Of a stretch of DNA of 37,161 nt, positions 24,627-33,035 are shown piece after piece. The stretch lies in the NCBI GenBank assembly GCA_900299045.1, contig OMIH01000081.1, forward strand, positions 1 through 37,161, read 5' to 3'. A model generated the notes under the pieces. The model saw only the letters and a program-made list of their open reading frames with translations. It did not search any database and was not told where the DNA came from. Made by a program: the position numbers and the translations under genes. How positions within the stretch are numbered: position 1 is the first letter of the stretch; each line of letters opens with the position of its first letter. Source of the stretch: Methylococcaceae bacterium (GTDB lineage Bacteria; Pseudomonadota; Gammaproteobacteria; Methylococcales; Methylomonadaceae).

Positions 24627-25976
24627 TTAGTGTTGCGTTGCAGAAGTGATTGCTTGCCATGCAATGTCAAACATCACATTTAATTCTTCGTGTGTGATGA
24701 CGTAGGGCGGCATGAAATAAATAACATTACCTAGAGGGCGCAGTAAAACGCCTTTTTGTAATGCGTATTGATATACCTGTAGACCACGACGCTCTTGCCA
24801 TGGGTAAGGAGCACGTGAGCGTTTATCTTTAACTAGTTCAATAGCTAAAATCATCCCTGTTTGCCGGACTTCACTGACGTGGGCGTGATCTATAAAACGC
24901 TTTGACAGCGCGGTCATTTTTGCAGCTAAAAGGAGATTGGCATCTACAATATGTTGCGTTTCAAAAATAGTTAATGTCGCTAAAGCCGCTCGACAGGCTA
25001 ACGCATTGCCTGTATAGCTATGAGAATGCAGGAACGCTTTTTGATTGGCATAATTATCATAAAAGGCGTCATAGATTGCATCAGTGGTAAGCACGGCAGA
25101 AAGCGGTAGATACCCCCCTGTAAGTCCTTTTGATAGGCATAAAAAATCCGGAGAAATCGAGGCTTGTTCGCACGCAAATAACGTCCCCGTTCGACCAAAC
25201 CCAACCGCAATTTCATCCGCAATTAGGTGTACATTGTATTTATGGCAAGCGTCACGCAATAAGGTTAAATAAATGGGATCGTACATACGCATCCCCCCCG
25301 CGCATTGAACCAAAGGTTCAATAATGACAGCGCAAATCTCCCCAGCATATTGTTGTAGAGTATTGTCTAAATGTGCAAATTGACGCGTTGAATAATCTGC
25401 CCACGCTTCATTTTTTTCTCGAAAATAGCAATCTGGACTAGGTACTGTAATGACGTCCATGAGGAGTGGTGCATACGTCTTTTTATAAAGCGCAACATCA
25501 CCAACAGCAAGTGCACCAAGTGTTTCGCCATGATAGCTATTTTCAAGCGTAATAAACTTTGTTTTGCGAGTCTGTCCTTGATTTTGCCAGCTATGGAAAC
25601 TCATTTTCAAGGCAACTTCCACTGCCGAAGAGCCGTTATCTGCATAAAAACAACGTGATAATCCAGCGGGGGTTAAATCGACTAATTTTTCTGCTAAATT
25701 AATGGCTGTTTCATGCGTAAATCCTGCAAAAATCACATGTTCTAGTGTTTCTAATTGTGCTTTTAATGCCGCATTAATATCGGGATTGGCATGCCCAAAT
25801 AAATTCACCCACCAAGAGCTAATAGCGTCTAAATAACGGTTTCCCTCAAAATCTTCAAGCCATACGCCTTTAGCGGATTTGATGGGGATTAGCGGAAAAC
25901 TTTCATGGTCGTGCATTTGCGTACAAGGGTGCCAAAGTACACTTAAATCACGTTGTGATAAAGTCGAATTTTTCAT
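24627..25976 (-). CDS. bioA: Adenosylmethionine-8-amino-7-oxononanoate aminotransferase
   Basis: A PLP fold-type I aminotransferase in biotin synthesis. It makes 7,8-diaminopelargonate using SAM as amino donor. The protein is 449 residues. The BioA-typical N-terminus has LWHPCTQMHDH, and SSWWVNLFGHANP (53-65) carries the substrate-site tryptophans. PLP contacts are the aspartate D254 in ADEIAVGFGRTG and lysine K283 in LSKGLTGGYLPLS. It follows the HAD phosphatase gene by 9 bases and could be co-transcribed with it. Other bio genes are not in the window. Confidence 0.95.
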   Translation of the reverse strand: MKNSTLSQRDLSVLWHPCTQMHDHESFPLIPIKSAKGVWLEDFEGNRYLDAISSWWVNLFGHANPDINAALKAQLETLEHVIFAGFTHETAINLAEKLVDLTPAGLSRCFYADNGSSAVEVALKMSFHSWQNQGQTRKTKFITLENSYHGETLGALAVGDVALYKKTYAPLLMDVITVPSPDCYFREKNEAWADYSTRQFAHLDNTLQQYAGEICAVIIEPLVQCAGGMRMYDPIYLTLLRDACHKYNVHLIADEIAVGFGRTGTLFACEQASISPDFLCLSKGLTGGYLPLSAVLTTDAIYDAFYDNYANQKAFLHSHSYTGNALACRAALATLTIFETQHIVDANLLLAAKMTALSKRFIDHAHVSEVRQTGMILAIELVKDKRSRAPYPWQERRGLQVYQYALQKGVLLRPLGNVIYFMPPYVITHEELNVMFDIAWQAITSATQH

Positions 25977-25985
25977 TGTAATGGG

Positions 25986-26654
25986 TTAGCTTTTGGTGTT
26001 GTTACGCAGACTGATGATTTCCCAGTTTTGTGCAATGGCAAAATTATGTAATTTTTCGTCAGGGTCAACAGCAACAGGGTGGTCTACCAATTTCAATAGC
26101 GGCAAATCATTGTGCGAATCACTATAAAAGTAACTACCTTCTAGTGTTTCATTGTTGAGTGCTAGCCATTCATGAAGTCTTGTCACTTTACCTTCTTGAA
26201 AGCAAGGAACTCCCACTACATTGCCAGTATACTTTCCATTAATTAATTCAGGTGTTGTCGCAATAAGATGATCAATGCCGTAAAGTGCCACAATAGGTGC
26301 GGTAATAAACGAATTCGTTGCGGTAATGACAAGCAGTGTGTCGCCTTGTGCTCGGTGTTTTTCGACGAGTGCTTGTGCTTGCTTCAGTATTAGAGGTGTG
26401 ATGATGGTGTCGATAAATTGTTGACGCCAGCTATGTAGCTGCTCGATAGGGTGCGCGGCGAGAGGCGCAAGGGCAAAGCGTAAAAACGCCATCATGTCCA
26501 GTGTACCATTTTGATAATCTTCATAAAATTGCGCGTTGATTTTATCGTAGACAAAGCGGTCAACAATGCCTTGATCAACTAAAAACTTTCCCCATAAATA
26601 ATCGCTGTCATCAGCAATTAACGTATTGTCTAAATCAAATATAGCTAAAGTCAT
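25986..26654 (-). CDS. HAD-IB family phosphatase
   Basis: A haloacid dehalogenase-type phosphatase of 222 residues, SerB-like subfamily IB. Motif I is DLDNTL with D7 and D9, motif II T111 in VITATNSF, motif III lysine K156 in EGKVTRL, and motif IV YSDSHNDLPLL with D179 and D183. The helical cap lies between residues 16 and 90. Divergence from rppH is also seen in Pseudomonas, where the equivalent PA0335 was, as I recall, shown to be a histidinol-phosphate phosphatase. That makes a histidine role possible here, but a general phosphatase cannot be excluded. Confidence 0.82.
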   Translation of the reverse strand: MTLAIFDLDNTLIADDSDYLWGKFLVDQGIVDRFVYDKINAQFYEDYQNGTLDMMAFLRFALAPLAAHPIEQLHSWRQQFIDTIITPLILKQAQALVEKHRAQGDTLLVITATNSFITAPIVALYGIDHLIATTPELINGKYTGNVVGVPCFQEGKVTRLHEWLALNNETLEGSYFYSDSHNDLPLLKLVDHPVAVDPDEKLHNFAIAQNWEIISLRNNTKS

Positions 26655-26813
26655 GAATTGTTTTTGTAAAAGTCGTTAAAAGAGTAGGAAGCTATGGCAT
26701 CTCACGTTTTTTTATGGAACAATGCTGTCATTATCGACAACCCGACCACACTGTTATTCTAACATAGGCTTAATTCAAAACAGTGTACGGGCTAGCAAAC
26801 AGGTTTTATTAAC

Positions 26814-27341
26814 ATGATAGACTCAAAAGGATACCGACCCAACGTGGGTATCATCCTTTGCAATGACGAGGGTCGCGTGTTTTGGGCAAAACGAGTGGGT
26901 GTCAATTCATGGCAATTTCCGCAGGGCGGCATTAATCCAAATGAAGACCCCGAAACCGCGATGTATCGAGAATTGTGGGAAGAAACAGGCTTACAGCAAC
27001 AACATGTACAACTTTTAGGGCGCACGCGTTATTGGTTGCGTTATCAGTTGCCAGAGCGGTATATACGAAAACATTCTTTGCCCTTGTGCATTGGGCAAAA
27101 ACAAATTTGGTTTATTTTGCGTTTAGTTACGCCGGAGTCAAATGTACGTTTTGACTATTGCGTCAATCCGGAGTTTGATGGATGGCGCTGGGTGGACTAT
27201 TGGGAGCCACTCAAGGATGTGGTGTATTTCAAGCGTAAGGTATATCACAAGGCGATGAGTGAGCTAGGCGAAATTCTCACGTTTGACAACGTCCCTGTAA
27301 ATCCTAGCGGTTATTTGGCAAAAGCCAGAGAATGGTGGTAA
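26814..27341 (+). CDS. rppH: RNA pyrophosphohydrolase
   Basis: A Nudix enzyme of 175 residues that removes pyrophosphate from the 5' end of mRNA and so starts decay by RNase E. The N-terminus [17 protein letters not shown] is the RppH hallmark. The Nudix box spans 38-60 (G38, E44, R52, E53, E56, E57, G59). [21 protein letters not shown] matches the C-terminal RNA-binding part. AGG lies about 10 bases before the ATG. It diverges from the HAD phosphatase across 159 bases. In many relatives ptsP follows; here the glutamate-synthase-like gene does. Confidence 0.94.
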   Translation: MIDSKGYRPNVGIILCNDEGRVFWAKRVGVNSWQFPQGGINPNEDPETAMYRELWEETGLQQQHVQLLGRTRYWLRYQLPERYIRKHSLPLCIGQKQIWFILRLVTPESNVRFDYCVNPEFDGWRWVDYWEPLKDVVYFKRKVYHKAMSELGEILTFDNVPVNPSGYLAKAREWW

Positions 27342-27346
27342 AAATG

Positions 27347-27397
27347 GCAATATTCGATTTTTTATACATAAATATAGTCAATATTGCTTAATCGAAT
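27347..27397. repeat. Overlapping inverted repeats ahead of the gltB-like gene
   Basis: Two 8-bp inverted repeats share sequence: GCAATATT (27347-27354) with AATATTGC (27380-27387), and ATTCGATT (27352-27359) with AATCGAAT (27390-27397). They lie about 150-190 bases before the start codon. Because left arms overlap, only one pairing could form at a time in RNA. They may also be a two-site operator. Confidence 0.35.
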
Positions 27398-27539
27398 GTT
27401 TAATATTACTTATTTTATGTTACGATTAGCAAGTTTAACTGAATGAAATTAGGATGATTTTATTCTCAACGCACTAAATTAAAAAAGTAGATACTCTAGC
27501 CGTTACATTATGTAATGCAAATAAAAACGAGCCAAATCA

Positions 27540-29507
27540 ATGACTAAATATTCTCAATCAAGCAATTCACAACCTTTGCTCTATAACGCGGAGTTATCGC
27601 AAGATAGTTGTGGTGTCGGGTTTATCACCCACAAGCGTAGCGTGCAAACCCATGACTTGTTGGTGAAATCACATGAGGCCTTATGCACGATTCCGCATCG
27701 CGGTGGTATGAGTGCTGAGGGCATTGGTGATGGCGCTGGTGTGAATATTGATTTGTCACTCACGTTTTTTCGAAAAATTACGAGTAACCCAACCTTGGAG
27801 TTGGGGCAATTTGGCGTAGCCAATTTCTTTTTCCCCGAAGATCATGCGCATTACGATTCTGCGGCAAATGAATTAGTCGAGCGTCATTTTAAAGAATTTG
27901 ATTTGCCGTTGATTTCACGACGCGTGATTCCTGTTGATAATTCTGTGATTAACGCTGCCGCTGTTAAGGCGCAATTACCTATTGAACAATTTATTTTTGG
28001 TCGTCCTGCTCACTTACAACATGCAACACATGATGAATTTGAAAAGCATGTACAACGCGCTTTAGTGACCATTGAACAGGAAGGATTTAGTTGTGCAGAA
28101 TTGACTGGTTTTTACCCGTTATCTATGAGTTCGCGCACACAAGTGTACAAAGGACGTTTAAATTCTGGCGAAGTGATACCTTATTTTAAGGATTTGTACG
28201 ACGTTGACCATGAAATTAGCACGTTATTTTTTCATACGCGTTTTTCAACAAATACCGCGCCAGCAACGATGATGGCACAGCCATTTCGCTACATGGCACA
28301 TAATGGTGAATTAAATACGGATAAAAAAAATCGTTTAAGTGAAAATGCGATTGCGCGTCAGCACGGCAGCACGGTTTGTTTTCCAAAAGGACAGTCTGAT
28401 TCTGGACGTTTGGATCAAACGCTAACACGCAGAATTAATGAAGATAATTTAAATATCGTTGAAGCTGTTTTAGCAATGATGCCGCCTGCGTGGGAGAATG
28501 ATACAACGCTCTCACCGCAGGTTCGCGCGATGCTTGAGTACTTTAGTTTGTACGAAGAAAAAAATGATGGTCCTGCTGCGTTGATTTTCAATGATGGTAT
28601 TCGCGTGGGTGCACGACTTGATAGATTAGGTTTGCGTCCGCTACGTTCTGTTGAAACGCATGATTATTTAGCGGTGATGTCCGAAGCAGGTCAGATTGAT
28701 TTTCCACCTACTGATGTCCTAAAACGTGGGCGCATCGAAGCGGGTGGTATGCTGTATTTTGATCACAGTACAGGTGAAACGTATAATTCGCATCAGGTGA
28801 TGGAGCGCTTGGCAAAAGAGAAAGATTACATTGATTTACTTGCGCAACGTTCAGTACATTTAGCAGAATTACCTAAAGTTGAATTAAGTGAGTTAAATAA
28901 TGATCACAGTTTAAGTGTTCAGCAACGTTTTACGGCTTATTCCCATAATCAAGAAAGTTTTAGATTTTTACTTGATCCTCTTTTGGCAACAGGAATGGAG
29001 CGTATCTCAGCAATGGGTTACGGTTTAACGCCTAATGCGCTGTATGCAAGTGAAGGCGGCATGTCGCGCTATTTTAGTCAGCGTTTTGCGCAGGTGACAA
29101 ATCCACCGCTAGACTCAATTAGAGAAAGTGACGGTATGGCGCTACGCGTTGCGTTAGGTGCAAAACCCAATTTTTCGGATAACAGTAAGCAACTTGTTAT
29201 CGAAAGTCCGATTTTGCAACGCACGCAATTAGAACAAATTCGTCGTCAAACGCAAGTGAATACCATCACAATTGATGCGTTGTATACACCACATTTCACT
29301 GATGCACACGCTAATGAATCCCAATTAAGTGATGCACTCACTGCGGTGTGTGACTTAGTTGAGCAAGCAGCGAGAAATAACGTAGGTATTATTATTTTAT
29401 CTGACGTAGCCATCAGTGCACAGCACGCCGCCATTCCTGCTTTGCTGGTTATTGCAGCGGCAAATCAACGTTTAGTTCAACAGGGTTACGCTTTAAGTCA
29501 TCGCTAG
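27540..29507 (+). CDS. gltB: Glutamate-synthase-like large subunit, N-terminal part (split)
   Basis: Residues 1-655 of a GltB-like protein. A 23-residue propeptide precedes C24 (SQDSCGVGF), which by family rule becomes the N-terminal nucleophile of the glutamine amidotransferase domain. Supporting motifs are IPHRGGMSAEG, FHTRFSTNT, RYMAHNGE and the GQSDSG oxyanion region. The amidotransferase domain extends to about residue 420, followed by most of the central domain. The frame stops at 29505-29507 within a conserved block. The sequence ...QQGYALSHR-stop becomes QQGLRFKSSLVSETG if the frame is shifted by one base near 29486, and that version matches full-length GltB. It is therefore either a frameshift mutation, a sequencing error, or a true two-subunit form with coupled restart. 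Confidence 0.85.
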   Translation: MTKYSQSSNSQPLLYNAELSQDSCGVGFITHKRSVQTHDLLVKSHEALCTIPHRGGMSAEGIGDGAGVNIDLSLTFFRKITSNPTLELGQFGVANFFFPEDHAHYDSAANELVERHFKEFDLPLISRRVIPVDNSVINAAAVKAQLPIEQFIFGRPAHLQHATHDEFEKHVQRALVTIEQEGFSCAELTGFYPLSMSSRTQVYKGRLNSGEVIPYFKDLYDVDHEISTLFFHTRFSTNTAPATMMAQPFRYMAHNGELNTDKKNRLSENAIARQHGSTVCFPKGQSDSGRLDQTLTRRINEDNLNIVEAVLAMMPPAWENDTTLSPQVRAMLEYFSLYEEKNDGPAALIFNDGIRVGARLDRLGLRPLRSVETHDYLAVMSEAGQIDFPPTDVLKRGRIEAGGMLYFDHSTGETYNSHQVMERLAKEKDYIDLLAQRSVHLAELPKVELSELNNDHSLSVQQRFTAYSHNQESFRFLLDPLLATGMERISAMGYGLTPNALYASEGGMSRYFSQRFAQVTNPPLDSIRESDGMALRVALGAKPNFSDNSKQLVIESPILQRTQLEQIRRQTQVNTITIDALYTPHFTDAHANESQLSDALTAVCDLVEQAARNNVGIIILSDVAISAQHAAIPALLVIAAANQRLVQQGYALSHR

Positions 29508-32500
29508 TGTCAGAAACAGGACAAGCGGCAAGTCCACATGATGTAGCAACCATTTTAGGCTTTGGCGCATCGGCTATTTGCCCAATTACAGTGCACAGTC
29601 GCGCATTGACACAATATTCTGTTGCTGATTTGCAAAAAGTTCTCGATAAATTTCAAAAGGGAACCGAAAAATCATTAATGAAAACAATGGGCAAATTCGG
29701 TTTATGTACAGCTGAAAGTTACATTGGTGGTGAATTTTTTGAATCAAATTATTTAGATACAGATGAACCCAAATTAAGTCCTTATTTCCCCAATATCCAT
29801 TCATCTGTGGGCGGTGTACGTTATGCGGATATCGCGGCAAGTGCAACGCAGTGGCATCAAAAAGCCTTAGCCGTTAATGATGAAAAAGATATTCCTTTTT
29901 TAGGCTTATTTAAAGAGCGTCAAGATGGCGCTGGGCATTCTTATGGGAATGTGGCGGTGCGTGAATATATTCACATGACCGATGAGGGCATTTTATATGT
30001 TCCACAGGAAAAATCACTACAAGCAAGCGATACGGCTTATTTAGATTTGGGTTACGGTAAGCGCACACCTGAGCAAATTGATACATTTGGCATTACGCCC
30101 GCCTATCGCAGTTTTACGCAAAATTTATACGCTGAACGTGATTCACGTCCTGCTGCGTTGCGTGACATCATGGATTTTCCTGTTAATGTGTCAGGGGCGA
30201 ATAATGTTGAGGATTTTGACAAAATTTTAGGAAAGCAAAATCTGCGCGGCAATGTTAATTATTTAATTCATGGCTTGTCGGTCACGAAAAAAGAGAGCGA
30301 ATTTAAGATTGTATTTACCGAGAATAATACACAAAAAAGACTTGAATCCTTAGAGGCACATTTAAGAAAACGGTTTATTGAAGATTTTCATTTAGTGTCT
30401 TGTGCATTAAATGTTGTTGGTGATGCGTTGACTGTGACAAATGTGCCAGCGGGCAGTTTGTTATTTGATTATCTCAATACCATTAAAACAGCGCGTGCCG
30501 CCTTAGCTTTGAGTGAAGTTCAACCAGCGCATGAAATTACAAAAACGTTAGCATCAGGCGCTATGAGTCATGGCGCATTACTTGGCGAAGCGCATGAGGC
30601 GGTCGCGCAAGGAACCAATATTGTTGGCGCGTTGAGCAATTCAGGTGAAGGTGGCGAGCATTTCAGTCGATTTAACAGTATTAAGTCGAGCAAAATTAAA
30701 CAATTTGCGTCGGGGCGTTTTGGTGTTTGGACAGGGTATTTAGCTGACCCAACACTTGAGGAAATTGAAATTAAAATTGCGCAAGGCGCAAAACCCGGTG
30801 AAGGTGGTCAATTGCCGGCAATGAAGGTGTCGGTTGAAATTGCTGCATTGCGTGGCGGTACACCAAAAGTGGAACTGGTAAGTCCACCACCACATCACGA
30901 TACTTATTCGATTGAAGATTTAGGTCAGCTCATTCACGATGCAAAAGCCGCTCGTGTCAAAGTCGGTGTTAAACTCGTGTCTTCAGAAGGGATTGGGACG
31001 ATTGCCGTCGGGGTTGCAAAAGCAGGTGCAGATGTTATCAATATCGCGGGTAATACAGGCGGTACTGGCGCAGCAGCGGTAACAAGTTTGAAAAATGCTG
31101 GACGCTCACCAGAAATAGGTATAGCAGAAGTTCATCAAGCGCTATCAGTGAATGGGTTGCGCGATAAAGTGATTTTACGTTGTAGTGGTGCTCATCAAAG
31201 TGGTCTTGATGTTGTCAAATCGGCTATTTTGGGTGCAGATTCATTTGAATTCGGCACAACAGCACTTATGATGCTGCGTTGCGTGATGGCAAAAAATTGC
31301 AATATTAAATGCCCCGCTGGCTTGACAACAGCACACGAAGAATTTAAAGGTGATGCACGCGTACTCGCGCAGTATTTTATGAATGTGGCACATGAAGTAC
31401 GCGAATTGTTAGCCTCTTTAGGGTATCAAAGTTTGCGTGACATTCGTGGCAAAACAGATTTGCTTCATTTAATTGATCACCCTTGCATGGTGGGGCAGTT
31501 GAATTTGACGAAAATGTTGCATGAAGTAGACGAAATTAAAATTGAGAAACCAATTTATTTAGAAGCCGGCTTTAGCGTTGATGATGACATTTTATCGCAT
31601 GTGAAAGCCTTTTTGGATAACGGTCAAGCTGAACAATTAATTATTGAAGGCGATAAATTTAAACTCAACAACAATGATAAAACGGTTGGTGGTCAAGTCG
31701 CAATCGATATCGAACGTATTTTGAATTATGAATTCAACGAAACGCTTAAGTTTGTTTATACGCATTCTAATGGACGTCGTTATTTAGCGCCTGAAACGAT
31801 TATTATTCGCACGCACGGCAGTGCAGGGCAAAGTTATGGCGCATTTTTAAATGATGGTATGAAATTACATCATTTAGGGACGGCTAATGATGGGGTGGGT
31901 AAATCATCGAGCGGTGGTGTGCTTGTTGTAGAATCTCCGGGCGGTGGTATTAAAACGCAAGGCAATAACGTATTAATTGGTAACTTTGCGCTGTTTGGTG
32001 CAACAGGCGGTAAGGCGTTTATTAATGGTGAAGCGGGAGATCGTTTTGCTGTGAGAAACTCGGGTGCAATGGCTGTTGTAGAAGGTGTTGGTGATTTTGG
32101 TTGTGAATACATGACCAATGGCGCTGTGCTTAATATCGGCACTTTTGGTAAAGGATTTTGTAATGGTATGTCAGGTGGTAATGCGTACCAATACGATCCA
32201 GAAAATAAGTTAACAGCCCTTTACGATAAAACGTCTGTTGAATTGCATGACTTGACCGAAGAGTCTGATACAGCAAAGGCGCATGAACAAATTGTGTTGG
32301 TGATGCTTGAAGAACATGCACAATACGCAAATTCAAGTAAAGCACGTAATTTACTCGCCAATTGGGCAACGGAGCGCAAGCATTTTAAGTTCGCTGTTCC
32401 GCTTTGGCTTTATAAAACGCAAACAGCCGGTTACTTGCAATCAGCAATGGATGTGAAAGAAATTGTTGAAGAATTAGCGGTTGATTTAGCTCAACACCAA

Positions 32501-33004
32501 ATTGCAAAAATTAAAGCGGCGTATCAATCTGGTGGTATTTTATTCAATGGCGACGTGCCTGCTTACGGTGAAGCAGATAGTGTATTGGCGGTAAACTTAA
32601 TTAATAGTTTTGCCGTGTTTAGAAAAGCGCAAGCCGTTGCAGGTGATATGCTCAAAACGGCGCCTGAATCAGAGCGGACAGCAGCGCATATTCAGCAAGC
32701 GGTGAAAAAATTGATTTTAGAGCGCCCACGCAAATTACAAGATGCACTACTCAATACGACTCGTGAAGCTTATGCCTCCTATAGTCATGAACAGTTGGCG
32801 GTGTTATTAGCGCATAAACGCTTAAATGATTATAAAACGGCATTAATTAATCGTTCCGTGCAAAGCATTAATTCAATGGGGTCAACAGTTTGGATTATTG
32901 AGCAAAGTCGAATCAACCGTGCAGCACTTGCGCAAGTGCCTTGCGTAGACAAGCAATTGGCTGCGCTGGTTGGATTGGAATTGACGCAAGATTTGGCTGG
33001 TTAA
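29507..33004 (+). CDS. gltB: Glutamate-synthase-like large subunit, C-terminal part (split)
   Basis: Residues continue the protein begun at 27540. The GTG at 29507 overlaps the stop of the first part (TAGTG). The rest of the central domain comes first (ILGFGASAICPI, SYIGGEFFES), then an insertion of about 105 residues (about 229-335) absent from standard GltB. The FMN/glutamate-synthase barrel follows (KPGEGGQLPAMKV, about 429-441; AGNTGGTGAA) with three cysteines C592, C598 and C602 for the Fe-S cluster, spaced x5 and x3 where standard GltB has x5 and x4. The GXGXG beta-helix domain spans about 735-945. A helical C-terminal extension of about 200 residues ends the protein. Normal GltB totals about 1,500 residues; here both parts sum to about 1,820. 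No gltD is nearby; a CysJ-like reductase follows after 31 bases. Confidence 0.83.
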   Translation: MSETGQAASPHDVATILGFGASAICPITVHSRALTQYSVADLQKVLDKFQKGTEKSLMKTMGKFGLCTAESYIGGEFFESNYLDTDEPKLSPYFPNIHSSVGGVRYADIAASATQWHQKALAVNDEKDIPFLGLFKERQDGAGHSYGNVAVREYIHMTDEGILYVPQEKSLQASDTAYLDLGYGKRTPEQIDTFGITPAYRSFTQNLYAERDSRPAALRDIMDFPVNVSGANNVEDFDKILGKQNLRGNVNYLIHGLSVTKKESEFKIVFTENNTQKRLESLEAHLRKRFIEDFHLVSCALNVVGDALTVTNVPAGSLLFDYLNTIKTARAALALSEVQPAHEITKTLASGAMSHGALLGEAHEAVAQGTNIVGALSNSGEGGEHFSRFNSIKSSKIKQFASGRFGVWTGYLADPTLEEIEIKIAQGAKPGEGGQLPAMKVSVEIAALRGGTPKVELVSPPPHHDTYSIEDLGQLIHDAKAARVKVGVKLVSSEGIGTIAVGVAKAGADVINIAGNTGGTGAAAVTSLKNAGRSPEIGIAEVHQALSVNGLRDKVILRCSGAHQSGLDVVKSAILGADSFEFGTTALMMLRCVMAKNCNIKCPAGLTTAHEEFKGDARVLAQYFMNVAHEVRELLASLGYQSLRDIRGKTDLLHLIDHPCMVGQLNLTKMLHEVDEIKIEKPIYLEAGFSVDDDILSHVKAFLDNGQAEQLIIEGDKFKLNNNDKTVGGQVAIDIERILNYEFNETLKFVYTHSNGRRYLAPETIIIRTHGSAGQSYGAFLNDGMKLHHLGTANDGVGKSSSGGVLVVESPGGGIKTQGNNVLIGNFALFGATGGKAFINGEAGDRFAVRNSGAMAVVEGVGDFGCEYMTNGAVLNIGTFGKGFCNGMSGGNAYQYDPENKLTALYDKTSVELHDLTEESDTAKAHEQIVLVMLEEHAQYANSSKARNLLANWATERKHFKFAVPLWLYKTQTAGYLQSAMDVKEIVEELAVDLAQHQIAKIKAAYQSGGILFNGDVPAYGEADSVLAVNLINSFAVFRKAQAVAGDMLKTAPESERTAAHIQQAVKKLILERPRKLQDALLNTTREAYASYSHEQLAVLLAHKRLNDYKTALINRSVQSINSMGSTVWIIEQSRINRAALAQVPCVDKQLAALVGLELTQDLAG

Positions 33005-33035
33005 ATTGGAAAAATAAATTTAGGTTAACGATAAA

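Noticed and set aside
27340-27370. Sigma-54 promoter before the gltB-like gene (TGGCA at 27345)
   Set aside because: The GG element is present but there is no GC at the required 10-base distance (TT instead).
29470-29510. Programmed -1 ribosomal frameshift site in the gltB-like gene
   Set aside because: The shift needed is -1, but no X-XXY-YYZ slippery heptamer is in frame before the stop. The nearest, T-TTA-AGT, does not fit.
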